Part shown: in pieces, positions 26,586 to 36,383 of the stretch
How the letters are laid out: each line of letters starts with the position of its first letter
Position numbering within the stretch: position 1 is the stretch's first letter
Assembly (NCBI GenBank): GCA_900316005.1
Contig: ONBH01000018.1
Coordinates: forward strand, 1 to 64,000
DNA from: an uncultured Bacteroidales bacterium
Lineage (GTDB): Bacteria; Bacteroidota; Bacteroidia; Bacteroidales; Paludibacteraceae
Direction: 5' to 3'
Length of the DNA stretch: 64,000 bases
Position numbers and translations under genes: made by a program
Notes under the pieces: generated by a model
Told to the model about the DNA's origin: nothing
The model's input: only the letters and a program-made list of their open reading frames with translations
Databases searched by the model: none

Positions 26586-27518
26586 ATGAATAGGGCAATT
26601 TTTATACTTATCGGGTGTATCATTTCCGGTTGTGCAGTAGCCGGCGATTGCTACCGTATTGCCTCCTATAATGTAGAGAATTTCTTTGATTCGACGCACG
26701 ATACTCTCAAGAATGACTCTGCTTTTCTGCCCGATGGTCCGTACCGCTGGCATGCGTCGCGTTTCTATCACAAGGCGCAGCAGATAGCGCGTGTGGTGAG
26801 CCTCATTGGCGAATGGGATAAGGCTGCGGTCATTGGTCTATGCGAGGTAGAGAATGCACATTGCCTGGCGGTGCTATGCCGTGCGTTGCGCAATTACGGC
26901 TACCGTTTTCTGCATTTCGAAGGACCCGACCGGCGAGGCGTGGATGTGGCGTTACTCTATGATCCGCAGCGTTTTAGGCTTATAGACTCTGCCGCTTTGC
27001 GGGTAGATTTAGGTGAGGCAACCACCCGTGATATTCTCTATGCGGCGGGTGTGTTACCCTGTGGCGATACGCTGCATCTCTACGAGTGTCACCTGCCTTC
27101 TATGTCGGGCGGACAGCAAGTTAGCGAGTGGAAAAGACAGGCTGCGAAAGCTGTTATCCGCCGGCATGTCGATTCGCTGCTGCAGGTACGTCCCAAGGCG
27201 CTGGTGGCGGTAATGGGCGATATGAACTGCCGACCGACCGATGATATTACGGGATTGACCAACCGAATGATCCCCCTGGAGAAAAAAGGCTGCGGCTCAC
27301 ACCGCTACCACGGAATATGGAGTTGCCTCGACCAGATTTACCTCTCGCCCGCACTGGATACCATCAGCGACGTGCAGATTTTTACCCATCCCGTACTGTT
27401 AGAGGAAGACCGCCAATACTTGGATTCCAAACCACGCCGTACTTTTCAGCGATTTCGATACGACAAGAATGGTTTTTCAGACCATTTGCCCGTTTATTTC
27501 GATTTTTGTCTGCCTTGA
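26586..27518 (+). CDS. endonuclease/exonuclease/phosphatase-family lipoprotein
   Basis: A 310-residue protein with an N-terminal lipoprotein signal (IISGC, Cys at 15, or a Sec site near AVAGD). EEP-fold motifs are in order: ASYNVENFFD, GLCEVEN, GDMNCRPTD and the C-terminal GFSDHLPVYFDF with the catalytic Asp-His. It is probably a periplasmic nuclease or phosphodiesterase. It begins 17 bases after sufS. Confidence 0.85.
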   Translation: MNRAIFILIGCIISGCAVAGDCYRIASYNVENFFDSTHDTLKNDSAFLPDGPYRWHASRFYHKAQQIARVVSLIGEWDKAAVIGLCEVENAHCLAVLCRALRNYGYRFLHFEGPDRRGVDVALLYDPQRFRLIDSAALRVDLGEATTRDILYAAGVLPCGDTLHLYECHLPSMSGGQQVSEWKRQAAKAVIRRHVDSLLQVRPKALVAVMGDMNCRPTDDITGLTNRMIPLEKKGCGSHRYHGIWSCLDQIYLSPALDTISDVQIFTHPVLLEEDRQYLDSKPRRTFQRFRYDKNGFSDHLPVYFDFCLP

Positions 27519-27559
27519 TGGCAAAAAGTAAGCAAAAAACGTATTTTTCTGTAAAAATA

Positions 27560-27592
27560 TTTGTACAATTCAAAAAAAAGTTGTACATTTGC
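27560..27592 (+). promoter_or_regulatory. promoter for the 27.7-42 kb island
   Basis: TTTG at 27560-27563, 20 bases, TACATTTGC at 27584-27592. A leader of about 98 bases follows before ATG 27694. It is the only clear consensus promoter I see for the following genes on the plus strand. Confidence 0.75.
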
Positions 27593-27693
27593 AACGTCAT
27601 TCGGAAAAAGTTACCTTTTGCTGCCGAATAGACATGTATAGTGGGGGCGAGGACATGGGGATGGAAATACAACCGTAACACTATTATATCACA

Positions 27694-30330
27694 ATGGCCA
27701 ATACTTTTGAGATTATCGACCGAGTACTCGTTCATTGCACGGTGAACGAGCCCGATGTGGTCATACCCGAAGGCGTGCAGGTAGTTAAGAGCAATGCCTT
27801 CAAAGAACAGGATCGGATAGAGTCTATTGTTTTTCCGACAAGTTGTGAACTTATCGAAAGTTATGCGTTATCCTACAGGGGTAGTCTGAAAAGCGTCACG
27901 ATCCTCGGCCCAGCGGAGGTGGAGGCAAACGCTTTTATGAGTTGCCATAACCTAAAGGAGGTCTATTTGGCAGACGGCGTCAAAAGCCTCGGGAGCGAGT
28001 GTTTTGCTTATTGCGATAAGATACACGACATCTTTATTCCTCGCTCTGTCGAATACATCGGCAGCGAAATCGCTTGCATGAACGATGCTTCGTATCGCTA
28101 CCCGCTGTTCCTCTGCGCACGTCGCGGGCCTGCCAAGAACTGGGACAAGGACTGGAACCTCATCTGGCACGACTCGCGCTTCGGCAACGACAAGACCCAC
28201 TCATTCTACCACCCCACCAACTACGACATGCCGCGCGAGGAAGACGAGGCGCATTATGAAAAGCGCGAAACGATCCGTATGCCCCACGGAACGGGTGTGC
28301 GGGATAAAGGAAAAGATAAAATAAAGCCGGTTCGTATCCCCGAGATGAAACTGCAAATGGTACTCCGAGCTACCAAGAAGATCTTTGCCGGCGATACGGA
28401 GTATAAACTGATAGACGAAGAGAGGGAGTTCCTGCCCGATCTGATACGCCATCCGAACTATGAAGGCGAAGTGCTGCACCGGCTGGACGAACCCTGGGAA
28501 GTGACGATTAATAACGACAGCTATAACCTCGCTCCCGAGTTGGGCATATTGGCGATGATCGACACCTACAATCATCCCTACGATGGCGAGACGCTGACCA
28601 TCAGCCACGACATGCCTTGGCGGGAGAAATCGTGGGACAAACCCGCTGTTACCCGCCTCAAAATGGGCGATACCGCTATCGCGGAAAAATATATCACCAA
28701 TGGCAATTTTATGGACATATATGCCGTCCGTCTCTTTATCCATTGGCCCAAACAAGAAAGCAAGTATTACGCCCCGGACGAGGCGATAGACCGGATTCGT
28801 CAGCAGGCAGAAGCGTGGAAGGACTACACGGACGGAAAGAACGAGCTGCTGGTACGATTAGCACACGGCAACAATCCCGCCGAGGACTACAAGAGGTATA
28901 ATCCGAGTGTCTTTCCGGAGGCGTTTATAGAGGACATGAAGGCCGATGGCGATAGATGGAACGACCTTGGAGAGATCAGCATCCAGCCGCTGCTCCTCTA
29001 CCGGCAGCACCACGACATAAGCGATGATCTCAAGTGTGCCTATGGCGTCAGTGACGATGACGACACCGGCTGGTACTCCGTCGAGCGTGCGGAGACCGGC
29101 AAGCGAATGAGTTTGGAAATAAAACAAGACAATAGTATGAACACAGCGAAGAAAACCACCACTCCCGATTTCACGGAGTACCTTAGAAACGAAGATCTCA
29201 CCGGCTATCTGCGTGACCTGCATCGCGAGGCCGACAAGGACGATATCGGCAGTCTTCATGCCCTGCTCTTCCTCGCCGTTCGCCTCAGCGACGGCGGCAA
29301 GGCTGTGGACTATGCCCACCGACTCTATGAGTTAAAGGATCCCTTTGGTGTATTCTATTGGGATTTCATTATGGCGCAATATGAGAGCCTCTCCGAGGAG
29401 GATAAGAATAATGACGAGAAACTCACGAAGATGCTCAAGATGTCCTATCCCTGGGCGCAGCAAGCGTTCCCCGATCATCCGGACTTTGAGAAGATGTATC
29501 TACCCTCCAACAACCAGATTTTCCGCGGCTATCTGAACCACGTAGGCGAAGAAATCGAAAGCGAGGTGACGGAGGAGGATCAAGAGGTGGAGATCCACGA
29601 CTGCGCGTCTGAGGAGACGAAGGCTAACTGGCGCAGCCTCTACCGCCGCAGCGACTGCTCGACGAACCAGCAGTCGATATATTCCGAAGCCATGACCTAC
29701 GCCAAACAGGGTGATCCCTACGCCATGTATATAGTGGGTTACCTGCTCTCGCACGGCATCGAGACCAAGTACAGTACGCCCAAGATGGTGTATCTGGAGG
29801 TGGATAAGGACAAGGCGCTGCCCTGGTTGGAGCGGGCTACGGAAGCCGATATCCCGCAGGCCTACTGGGAGGCCGCCAGCATATGGCTGGATCGCTCTCG
29901 GAGGAACGATCACTCGCCGGAGATGTTCGACAAAGCACAACGCTACATCCGCCGCGGAGCCGAGTTGGACGACGTAGAATGCCTGCGTTACCTGGTGGAG
30001 TACAGCAAGGACGACGTTGTCAAATTCAACAGCCTGCTTCGCCTCGTCGAGGTGGACAGCAGCCATAAGTCGAGGCTCCAACTGGCTAACTGCTACGAGA
30101 AAGGTATCGGATGCGAAGTGAATCCCGAGAAGGCTTTCGAACAGGTAGAGTATGTGTGGAAGCATTCCTCCTGCTCACCCTACGATGACAGCTATGAAAC
30201 AGCCTGCTCCAAACTCGCGAGCTACCTTAATACCGGCTTCGGCTGCGAAAAAGATCCTGTTCGAGCCTCCAGCATCCTCTCTGACTACGCGGACGAAGAG
30301 GACCGAATGATGGAGTTGCTCAGCAAGTAA
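27694..30330 (+). CDS. BspA-LRR plus Sel1-repeat protein
   Basis: An 878-residue protein with no signal peptide, so probably cytosolic. Residues 1-150 are BspA-like leucine-rich repeats of the LRR_5 type (VIPEGVQVVKSNAF, YLADGVKSLGSECFAYC, IFIPRSVEYIGSE). A middle region of about 160-480 is acidic and matches nothing I recognise. The C-terminal third contains Sel1-like TPR units (DPYAMYIVGYLLSHGIE, SRLQLANCYEKGIGCEVNP, CSKLASYLNTGFGCEKDP). Such repeats act as protein-protein scaffolds. It opens the island of Sel1 proteins and secreted NPCBM-like proteins; a role in a shared assembly is inference. Confidence 0.75.
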   Translation: MANTFEIIDRVLVHCTVNEPDVVIPEGVQVVKSNAFKEQDRIESIVFPTSCELIESYALSYRGSLKSVTILGPAEVEANAFMSCHNLKEVYLADGVKSLGSECFAYCDKIHDIFIPRSVEYIGSEIACMNDASYRYPLFLCARRGPAKNWDKDWNLIWHDSRFGNDKTHSFYHPTNYDMPREEDEAHYEKRETIRMPHGTGVRDKGKDKIKPVRIPEMKLQMVLRATKKIFAGDTEYKLIDEEREFLPDLIRHPNYEGEVLHRLDEPWEVTINNDSYNLAPELGILAMIDTYNHPYDGETLTISHDMPWREKSWDKPAVTRLKMGDTAIAEKYITNGNFMDIYAVRLFIHWPKQESKYYAPDEAIDRIRQQAEAWKDYTDGKNELLVRLAHGNNPAEDYKRYNPSVFPEAFIEDMKADGDRWNDLGEISIQPLLLYRQHHDISDDLKCAYGVSDDDDTGWYSVERAETGKRMSLEIKQDNSMNTAKKTTTPDFTEYLRNEDLTGYLRDLHREADKDDIGSLHALLFLAVRLSDGGKAVDYAHRLYELKDPFGVFYWDFIMAQYESLSEEDKNNDEKLTKMLKMSYPWAQQAFPDHPDFEKMYLPSNNQIFRGYLNHVGEEIESEVTEEDQEVEIHDCASEETKANWRSLYRRSDCSTNQQSIYSEAMTYAKQGDPYAMYIVGYLLSHGIETKYSTPKMVYLEVDKDKALPWLERATEADIPQAYWEAASIWLDRSRRNDHSPEMFDKAQRYIRRGAELDDVECLRYLVEYSKDDVVKFNSLLRLVEVDSSHKSRLQLANCYEKGIGCEVNPEKAFEQVEYVWKHSSCSPYDDSYETACSKLASYLNTGFGCEKDPVRASSILSDYADEEDRMMELLSK

Positions 30331-30331
30331 A

Positions 30332-30412
30332 CATCGTCAAATCGTCAATCGTCAAATCGTAAATCGTCAAATCATAAATCGTCAAATCGTCAATCGTCAA
30401 ATCGTAAATAAT
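30332..30412 (+). repeat. TCGTCAAA/TCGTAAA word repeat
   Basis: About ten tandem 7-8 base words (ATCGTCAAATCGTCAATCGT and variants with TCGTAAA, TCATAAA) fill the entire spacer between the two genes, ending one base before the ATG at 30413. Confidence 0.8.
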
Positions 30413-32293
30413 ATGTTGTCTTACTTCGAATTGCTTAACCAATACCGCTTTGATGAAGTGGTGCAAGAAACCCTCCCCTGGGTACGTTCTAACCAAGAAG
30501 CGCGCGAGGCATTCCTCCGCGTGTTCATGCTCAAGGAGCATATCTACCTGCTCGATAAGAGTATCTACACCCTTCTCCAACGTGCTGCTACGAGCGAGAA
30601 CCCCTATGCCCAATATGCTCTCGCGCGCTATCACTCGATTCGTCATCCCGAGGAAGACTCCGGGCAGAGCGCTGTGCACCTTTTTAAGGAGGCATGGAAT
30701 GCCGGTGTTGCCGATGCCGGTGTCGGACTGGCTTTGTCGTGGTCGTTTGGCGACTTTGACGAGGTGGACTACGACGAGGCGAACTATTATGTGGAGGAGG
30801 CTCTCAAGATGGGTAGCAGCATGGCCAAACTGCGCAAACTCAAGAACGTGCTCTTTGGCAACGACGGCTACGAGGCGAACCCCGATGAGGCGCTCCGGAT
30901 GGTCAATGACTATATCCGTCAGGACGAAGAGGCCGGCATCGCACCCAATGGTGTGTGGTACATGCTGCGCGGCCGCATCTATAACAGCATGGGCGATTGC
31001 TATAAAGGTCTGCCCGACTTCACCCGTGCTACCGAACTCGGTATCGTGCCCGCCTGGTTCTGGCGCGCGTATGCAACAGGTTATGAAAATGGCGAAGAGT
31101 TGCTGCATAAGCAGGAATACGATGCCCTCTTGCTCGAGGGAGCCAATCATAACGACGCACAATGTATCACCTGCGCGGCCGCCGAACTGTACGACAATCT
31201 GGATGATATCGTAGGCGATGACGATGAGAAGCGTGCTGCTATCAGCAATCATATCATCGCCCTATACAACCGTGCTGCGACATACGGCTACACGCTGGCG
31301 ATGACACAGTTGGGCGACATCTTCCGCGACGGAAGCCTTGGACAGGAAGAAGATATTGAATCTGCGCAAGGGTGCTATGCGATGGCCGCCCTCAACGATG
31401 ACGAGGATGGCTACACCCGTCTGCTCGGCCTCTGGGCTGACGAGAAAATCGAACTCGACGACGAAACGGCTACACAGTATATGCTAAAGGCTGTACGCCT
31501 CGGCTCCGATGATATGCTCGAGTACCTTATTGATGCCTACAACGATGGACGCCTGGAGGACTACAAGGAGGAAATCGAGAAATATTACCTCCCCCGCTAC
31601 GAAGCGCTGAAAGAACAGGAAGAGACCGAAAATACGGAATCAACGGAGAATACGGAATCTACGCAAACTACGGAGCCTGCTCCCCTTAAGTCCACCGGCG
31701 AAGCCCTGGAGGCTTATGCCAAGACCTGTATCGAATACTGCGACCGCGCCGAGAAGATTCTGCAGGACCACGATGACCCCAGTCCGATAGCCGACATGGC
31801 GCGCGAGGTGATTCGTTTGGGAGGCTGGCTCGGTCAGTTCGAGCATACCCTCTCTGCTGCCTATACCGCTACCAGTCGTATGGCTGAATATCTCTATGAA
31901 CACCCGCGGCTCCTGCTGCGACTCAAGGAGACCGAACTCGAGATTCTCGAGTATGTCGAGGCAGCGCAGAACCAGGGACGCTCCATGAATATCACCGAAG
32001 ACCTGCGCAAGGAGATAAACCAACTCCGTGCCAATATCCAGGCTGCGGATGAGGGACGCTTCGAGGATATTAAAACCAAAAGCATGCTCAAAAGTGACCC
32101 CGTGGAGTGGACTAAGGAGTATGAGGACGCCATTGACGCTGCTGACCACGAGGCTTATCAGCATCTCGGCGATGCCCCACGAGGCATGGGATTCTGCTTC
32201 GCCTACTGGGCAGAGAAACGCAATGCACTCGCCCGACGCGGTATTGAATGGCGCAGCCCGAGCCGGATGAACCCGGGCGTGATGTTTGACTAA
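30413..32293 (+). CDS. Sel1-like repeat protein with coiled-coil C-terminus
   Basis: A 626-residue acidic protein without signal peptide. Residues 1-400 are Sel1/TPR-like helical pairs (NPYAQYALARYHSI, DAGVGLALSWSFGDFDEVDY, YTLAMTQLGDIFRDGSLGQE). A Thr/Glu-rich linker (near 405-425) joins them to a helical, coiled-coil-prone part (430-575) and a conserved-looking end FCFAYWAEKRNALARRGIEW. The first 130 residues align with the next gene's product. Probably a cytosolic scaffold or adaptor. The next gene follows after 18 bases. Confidence 0.7.
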   Translation: MLSYFELLNQYRFDEVVQETLPWVRSNQEAREAFLRVFMLKEHIYLLDKSIYTLLQRAATSENPYAQYALARYHSIRHPEEDSGQSAVHLFKEAWNAGVADAGVGLALSWSFGDFDEVDYDEANYYVEEALKMGSSMAKLRKLKNVLFGNDGYEANPDEALRMVNDYIRQDEEAGIAPNGVWYMLRGRIYNSMGDCYKGLPDFTRATELGIVPAWFWRAYATGYENGEELLHKQEYDALLLEGANHNDAQCITCAAAELYDNLDDIVGDDDEKRAAISNHIIALYNRAATYGYTLAMTQLGDIFRDGSLGQEEDIESAQGCYAMAALNDDEDGYTRLLGLWADEKIELDDETATQYMLKAVRLGSDDMLEYLIDAYNDGRLEDYKEEIEKYYLPRYEALKEQEETENTESTENTESTQTTEPAPLKSTGEALEAYAKTCIEYCDRAEKILQDHDDPSPIADMAREVIRLGGWLGQFEHTLSAAYTATSRMAEYLYEHPRLLLRLKETELEILEYVEAAQNQGRSMNITEDLRKEINQLRANIQAADEGRFEDIKTKSMLKSDPVEWTKEYEDAIDAADHEAYQHLGDAPRGMGFCFAYWAEKRNALARRGIEWRSPSRMNPGVMFD

Positions 32294-32311
32294 ACGAAAT
32301 CATCGATCACT

Positions 32312-33658
32312 ATGAATTATCTGAAATTATTACACAAAGGTGAGTACGACCGCCTTGTTCGCGAGGCCCTACCTCTTGCCGAAACCGACCGGCTCGCCGA
32401 GCTTGCTTTCTTACGCTTATGCCAAGGGCGTTATAACTTCTTCCTCTTGGAGCCGGCAACGGTCGAAATGCTTCAAGAGCAGGCGAAAGCCGGCAACCGC
32501 TATGCGCAATACGCCTTTGCACGCTACCATCTCTTTGTGCGTAATACCGAGGAATCCGTCATGCTCTCGTACGAGAATATGTTAGCGGCTGCCCGTCAGA
32601 ACCTGCCCGATGCCGTTGCCGGTTTGGCAAGTTGCGCCGAGTACGGCGATATAGGTGTGGTGGACCGCGAGAATGCTGCTGCCATGATGGACGATGCGTT
32701 CAATGCCGGTAGCGAGTTGGCTGCTATCTATCGCCTCAAGGAGTACTGCTTCGGCAGGCACTTTCAACCCGCGCAGCCGGATAAAGCCGTTGAACTGGCC
32801 GAACAACTCATCGCCCGCGATGAGGCCGCCGGTATCGAACCCAACGGTTTCTGGTTCTACTATCGTGCCTCCGCACGCGAAGACAGGTTCGGACGCACCG
32901 CCATCACCATCAGCAACGACTACCAAAAGGCCCTCGCTCTTGGTATCCTCGATGCCTACAGCGATCTCATCTTGGCTGCCGGTTATGGCGACGAATCACG
33001 CGTACTGACGCTGACCAAGGAATACGAACGCCTCATCAACGAAGGTATGGAACGCCTCTATGCCGGTGCCTTCTATTTCGATGCTGTTGCTGCGCTCCAT
33101 GAATACGAAGTACTCCAAGCCCCCGACAACGATCTGGGACACGAACAAGAGAACCGTCTTCCCCAACTGCTCCAAGACTGCCACGACCGAATCTTCCTCC
33201 GCTTCACGCAAGCCGGCGAGTTGGGCGATAACTCTGCCTACGAACTACTCGGTGACTTCTATTACGAGGGGTCTTACGGCTTCGAGCAGAACTACCAATT
33301 GGCATACGCCGCCTACGCACGCGGCATCGTGCGCAATCATATAGGGTGTGTCGAGAAAGCATGGAAGATGATGCGCAATCATTATATCGATCGCCCCATT
33401 GAAGAGATGGATGAACTCGCCCTGCTCGGCGCACGCTGTGATAGCAAGCGGCTATTGGCCGAAACAGTCATCGCGTATCAGGAGGGCAGACTGACAGAAT
33501 TTGCCGATGAAATCACGAAATATTACGAACCTATCTTCGATGCGCCGGAGTTCACATTAGATAGCGATGAAGACTGGATGCAGGTCATTGATGAGCAGCT
33601 GGGCGACGAAGATGACGACTTTGAGGAAGACGACGGACGCTACGACGCGTGGGCGTGA
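32312..33658 (+). CDS. Sel1-like repeat protein, paralogue
   Basis: A 448-residue acidic protein without signal peptide. It resembles the first part of the preceding gene product: a LLHKGEYDRLVREALPL start against LLNQYRFDEVVQETLPW, NRYAQYAFARYHLFVRN against NPYAQYALARYHSIRHP, and the RDEAAGIEPNGFWFYYRASA segment against QDEEAGIAPNGVWYMLRG. It lacks the coiled-coil extension and ends in a very acidic tail (EDDDFEEDDGRYD). Probably arose by duplication; function unknown. Confidence 0.7.
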   Translation: MNYLKLLHKGEYDRLVREALPLAETDRLAELAFLRLCQGRYNFFLLEPATVEMLQEQAKAGNRYAQYAFARYHLFVRNTEESVMLSYENMLAAARQNLPDAVAGLASCAEYGDIGVVDRENAAAMMDDAFNAGSELAAIYRLKEYCFGRHFQPAQPDKAVELAEQLIARDEAAGIEPNGFWFYYRASAREDRFGRTAITISNDYQKALALGILDAYSDLILAAGYGDESRVLTLTKEYERLINEGMERLYAGAFYFDAVAALHEYEVLQAPDNDLGHEQENRLPQLLQDCHDRIFLRFTQAGELGDNSAYELLGDFYYEGSYGFEQNYQLAYAAYARGIVRNHIGCVEKAWKMMRNHYIDRPIEEMDELALLGARCDSKRLLAETVIAYQEGRLTEFADEITKYYEPIFDAPEFTLDSDEDWMQVIDEQLGDEDDDFEEDDGRYDAWA

Positions 33659-33710
33659 GCGCGCGTTCAGCAAGGAGGTCGCACTGACCGAACGCTCCGC
33701 GCTCGTTGAA

Positions 33711-33776
33711 GCGACTCCTGCCTCCGCTTTCCCCACCAGACGCACTTCGTTAGCGCCTGTTGGGGGCCCCGAAAAG
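33711..33776 (-). repeat. REP-like hairpin element, copy 2
   Basis: Read on the minus strand it begins CCTTTTCGGGGCCCCCAAC, has an imperfect stem (AACAGGCGC with GTGCGTCTGGT) and ends GGCAGGAGTCGC, matching the element at 5073-5130. It lies in the 148-base gap between the Sel1 gene and the first secreted paralogue. A short GTTGATAG word repeat (33781-33804) follows before the next ATG. Confidence 0.65.
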
Positions 33777-33806
33777 GTTGAAATTTGATAGTTGACAGTT
33801 GATATT

Positions 33807-36356
33807 ATGAAGAAGCGAGTATTCATCATCTTGCTATTGCTTGGCGCAATAGGGTCGAAGGCGCAGACCTATCTGGTGGATGTATATAAACCGACAGCGG
33901 AAAACCGCATACAGGTTTCTTCATCCAAGTCGGATGATTTGATGACCATCAGTTATATCTACCGTACAAACGGTGGTTTCTCCATTGCCGGTGATGCACA
34001 TGGTTTGATAGGTGGCGACAACCACGGCTGGTGTACCTATAAGATTGGCGGCAAGTACAGCAAGATGTCGTTCTGGGTGGGGTCTGCTTTTGTTAATGCC
34101 GGAACAGGACCCCTCAATAAGTCGGTGCTGACCGTCTGGGCCGATGGGGTACGTATCTATGACCAGCCCATCTTTCATGCCGACGCACCGCGTTTTGTGA
34201 CGCTGGATATAGAGGGCGTGGATGAGTTGCAATTCAAAGTAATCATCGGCGAAATAAACCTGACGCTCGGACAGATTCAGTTATGGAAAGAGGGTGTAGA
34301 TGTGGTCAAACCCGGAATCAGGACGGCCACGGCCGTTCCGGACGGAAAGGTGAAACTTGTGGAACAGTTGGTGCCCTATTTCACCACCCGCTACGTACAT
34401 CCTATCACGGATAAAGATAACGTGCCGGGGTTGGATTATCCGGTGGAGAGCATCAGCATGGCGCGTCATGAGTTCAAGAACGGACTGCAGTTTACCTCTT
34501 CCGAGCAACTTGCCGGCGAACGAGTGGACTATTCCTATTTCTGGTTGAGAAAGAAATACGAGAAGCTCTCTTTCATCGTCGGACCCCGTGACAATCAGAG
34601 TTCCAATACCTCGGCATGGCTGGTCATCTATGGCGACAAGAAGAAGATCCTCTATGAGGGTATCGTTCGCCAGAGTGACGTGCCGCAGCAAGTGGTAGTG
34701 GATGTAAAAGGTCAGGACCAGATATGCTTCAGTTGCGAATTGCGCAGCAACGATTTCTTAGGCTCCATCACCTTTGGTGCCGTAGAGATCTATGCACACC
34801 CGAAAGGCGATCCAACGGTGCCCAAAGAAGGTCCGGCTAATATCAATAAGGATCGTGTGTCGCAATTCAAGTCACCCTGTTCTCTGATGATGAATATCCT
34901 GCCGTATTCCGTGCGCGGTGTAGCGAAGGCTAAGAGCACGCTGTTTACAGGCGAATCGTCCTATGTCACCTTCTCCATGGGAGGGGAGAAATACTCCGAA
35001 GGTTTCATCCTCACGCCGGGTACGACCCTGTTGGATGATAAGATAGACGCCTATGCGACCTTCGACCTGGCGGAAGAGTTTGACTATATCTCCTTCTACG
35101 CCGGAGCCCTCACCAACCGCCGCGTGCTGGACGATGGCCGTCTGCTCGTGTTCGCGGATGACGTCAAAATCCTTGATACCGTCATCCATTGCACTTGGCC
35201 GAACGCTTATTTCGAACTGCCGATTCATAAATGCAGGATGCTCAAGTTTGCCAAACCCAGCGACGGCAAAAACAAGCAGATATTCATCGGACTGGGCGAC
35301 CTGGCACTCTACCGCGGCAAACCGGTCAAAAATCGCCTCTTCTACCACGAGTATCCCGAGTTTGACGACGAGGCCGACCTTATCGACCTCTGCGGACGGC
35401 CGTATTTCCACTACGTGGGACGTTACCTGTCGTCGCTGACCAACTTCGACTTCAACGACTGCTTCAAGAACGGCTCCTCCCGGCGTGAGTACTTCCAGAT
35501 GAAGGACGGCAGTCAGATCTATAAGGGTGTGATGCTGGAGGCCAATGTGCCGCTGCCCTTTGAGGATATCTCGCTGACCGAGGCTGCCTTTATGTTCATC
35601 GTAGGTGCCGGTAGTGCCATGAGCGGTAGCGATGTGGCTGCCTACACGGGCGTCTCGGCGGGCGCAGGAATCGGCGGACAGATGGCTGTTGCACGCCTGA
35701 TGAACAATCAGAACAACGGGCAGGCTTCCGTCGTAGCCTTCAATCCCTACGGACAGTATCAGTCCTGTACCTTCACCGTGGCCAACAAGAGCGAGTACTG
35801 GGACGATATGGAGAAACTGGTTAATCTCGGCAAGAATCCCGACCGACCCTTCAAACTCAATATCTTTGCAGACCAACGCCTCGTGGGCGAGTTGTGGCTC
35901 ACCAACAGGATGGAACCCGTCACCATGACCGTGCCGATCTTCAACTGTCGACAACTCATGTTCTGGCTCGAGCCAGGCGAGTACCGTTCCGGCCAGTTCG
36001 TGCTATACGATATGACAGTCTCGAAAGCCCCCTGCAATACGCCTATCCCCGACACCTATCATTACGAACCGGTGGCTTCTACGCCCTCAGCTTCGCCCGT
36101 GCGGGAAGGTGTCAAACTGCTTGACAAAGCTGCCGATATCCTCAAAAGTGCGGTGGGCGAGGTCGCAGAACAGGTCACCAAGACTCTCACCGAACCGGAT
36201 AAAGCCATTGAGGAAGCTGCTGAGGCTGCCAACGAGGCGAAGCAGAATGCCTCGGACATCCTGCAGGAGGTACTGGAGGCTACGCCCGTGACCTTTACCG
36301 ACACGGTACGCGTCACCACGCCCGTCAACCTCCCTCCGCCGGTTTTTGTAGAATAA
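33807..36356 (+). CDS. secreted NPCBM-like multidomain protein, paralogue A
   Basis: An 849-residue protein with a Sec signal (about 1-19, cleavage before QTYLVD). Domain 1 (40-155) and domain 2 (215-335) each show the NPCBM-like pattern of a YxKLSFxVG strand, a VIYGD/WADG strand, and a VVVDVKG..QICF strand before an LxxGxIxxxxVEIYA end. A third similar unit spans about 385-510. A Gly/Ala-rich hydrophobic stretch (592-632) and a fourth beta unit (640-760) follow, then helices and a tail ending LPPPVFVE. NPCBM domains bind carbohydrate in known enzymes, but no catalytic domain is seen here. ATG 33807 is chosen over 33792. Confidence 0.75.
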   Translation: MKKRVFIILLLLGAIGSKAQTYLVDVYKPTAENRIQVSSSKSDDLMTISYIYRTNGGFSIAGDAHGLIGGDNHGWCTYKIGGKYSKMSFWVGSAFVNAGTGPLNKSVLTVWADGVRIYDQPIFHADAPRFVTLDIEGVDELQFKVIIGEINLTLGQIQLWKEGVDVVKPGIRTATAVPDGKVKLVEQLVPYFTTRYVHPITDKDNVPGLDYPVESISMARHEFKNGLQFTSSEQLAGERVDYSYFWLRKKYEKLSFIVGPRDNQSSNTSAWLVIYGDKKKILYEGIVRQSDVPQQVVVDVKGQDQICFSCELRSNDFLGSITFGAVEIYAHPKGDPTVPKEGPANINKDRVSQFKSPCSLMMNILPYSVRGVAKAKSTLFTGESSYVTFSMGGEKYSEGFILTPGTTLLDDKIDAYATFDLAEEFDYISFYAGALTNRRVLDDGRLLVFADDVKILDTVIHCTWPNAYFELPIHKCRMLKFAKPSDGKNKQIFIGLGDLALYRGKPVKNRLFYHEYPEFDDEADLIDLCGRPYFHYVGRYLSSLTNFDFNDCFKNGSSRREYFQMKDGSQIYKGVMLEANVPLPFEDISLTEAAFMFIVGAGSAMSGSDVAAYTGVSAGAGIGGQMAVARLMNNQNNGQASVVAFNPYGQYQSCTFTVANKSEYWDDMEKLVNLGKNPDRPFKLNIFADQRLVGELWLTNRMEPVTMTVPIFNCRQLMFWLEPGEYRSGQFVLYDMTVSKAPCNTPIPDTYHYEPVASTPSASPVREGVKLLDKAADILKSAVGEVAEQVTKTLTEPDKAIEEAAEAANEAKQNASDILQEVLEATPVTFTDTVRVTTPVNLPPPVFVE

Positions 36357-36383
36357 TCGATAACCCATAACCGAAAAAACATT

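Noticed and set aside
30332..30412. Short regularly repeated words that might be a CRISPR array
   Set aside because: The units are 7-8 bases without unique spacers of constant length and there are no cas genes.
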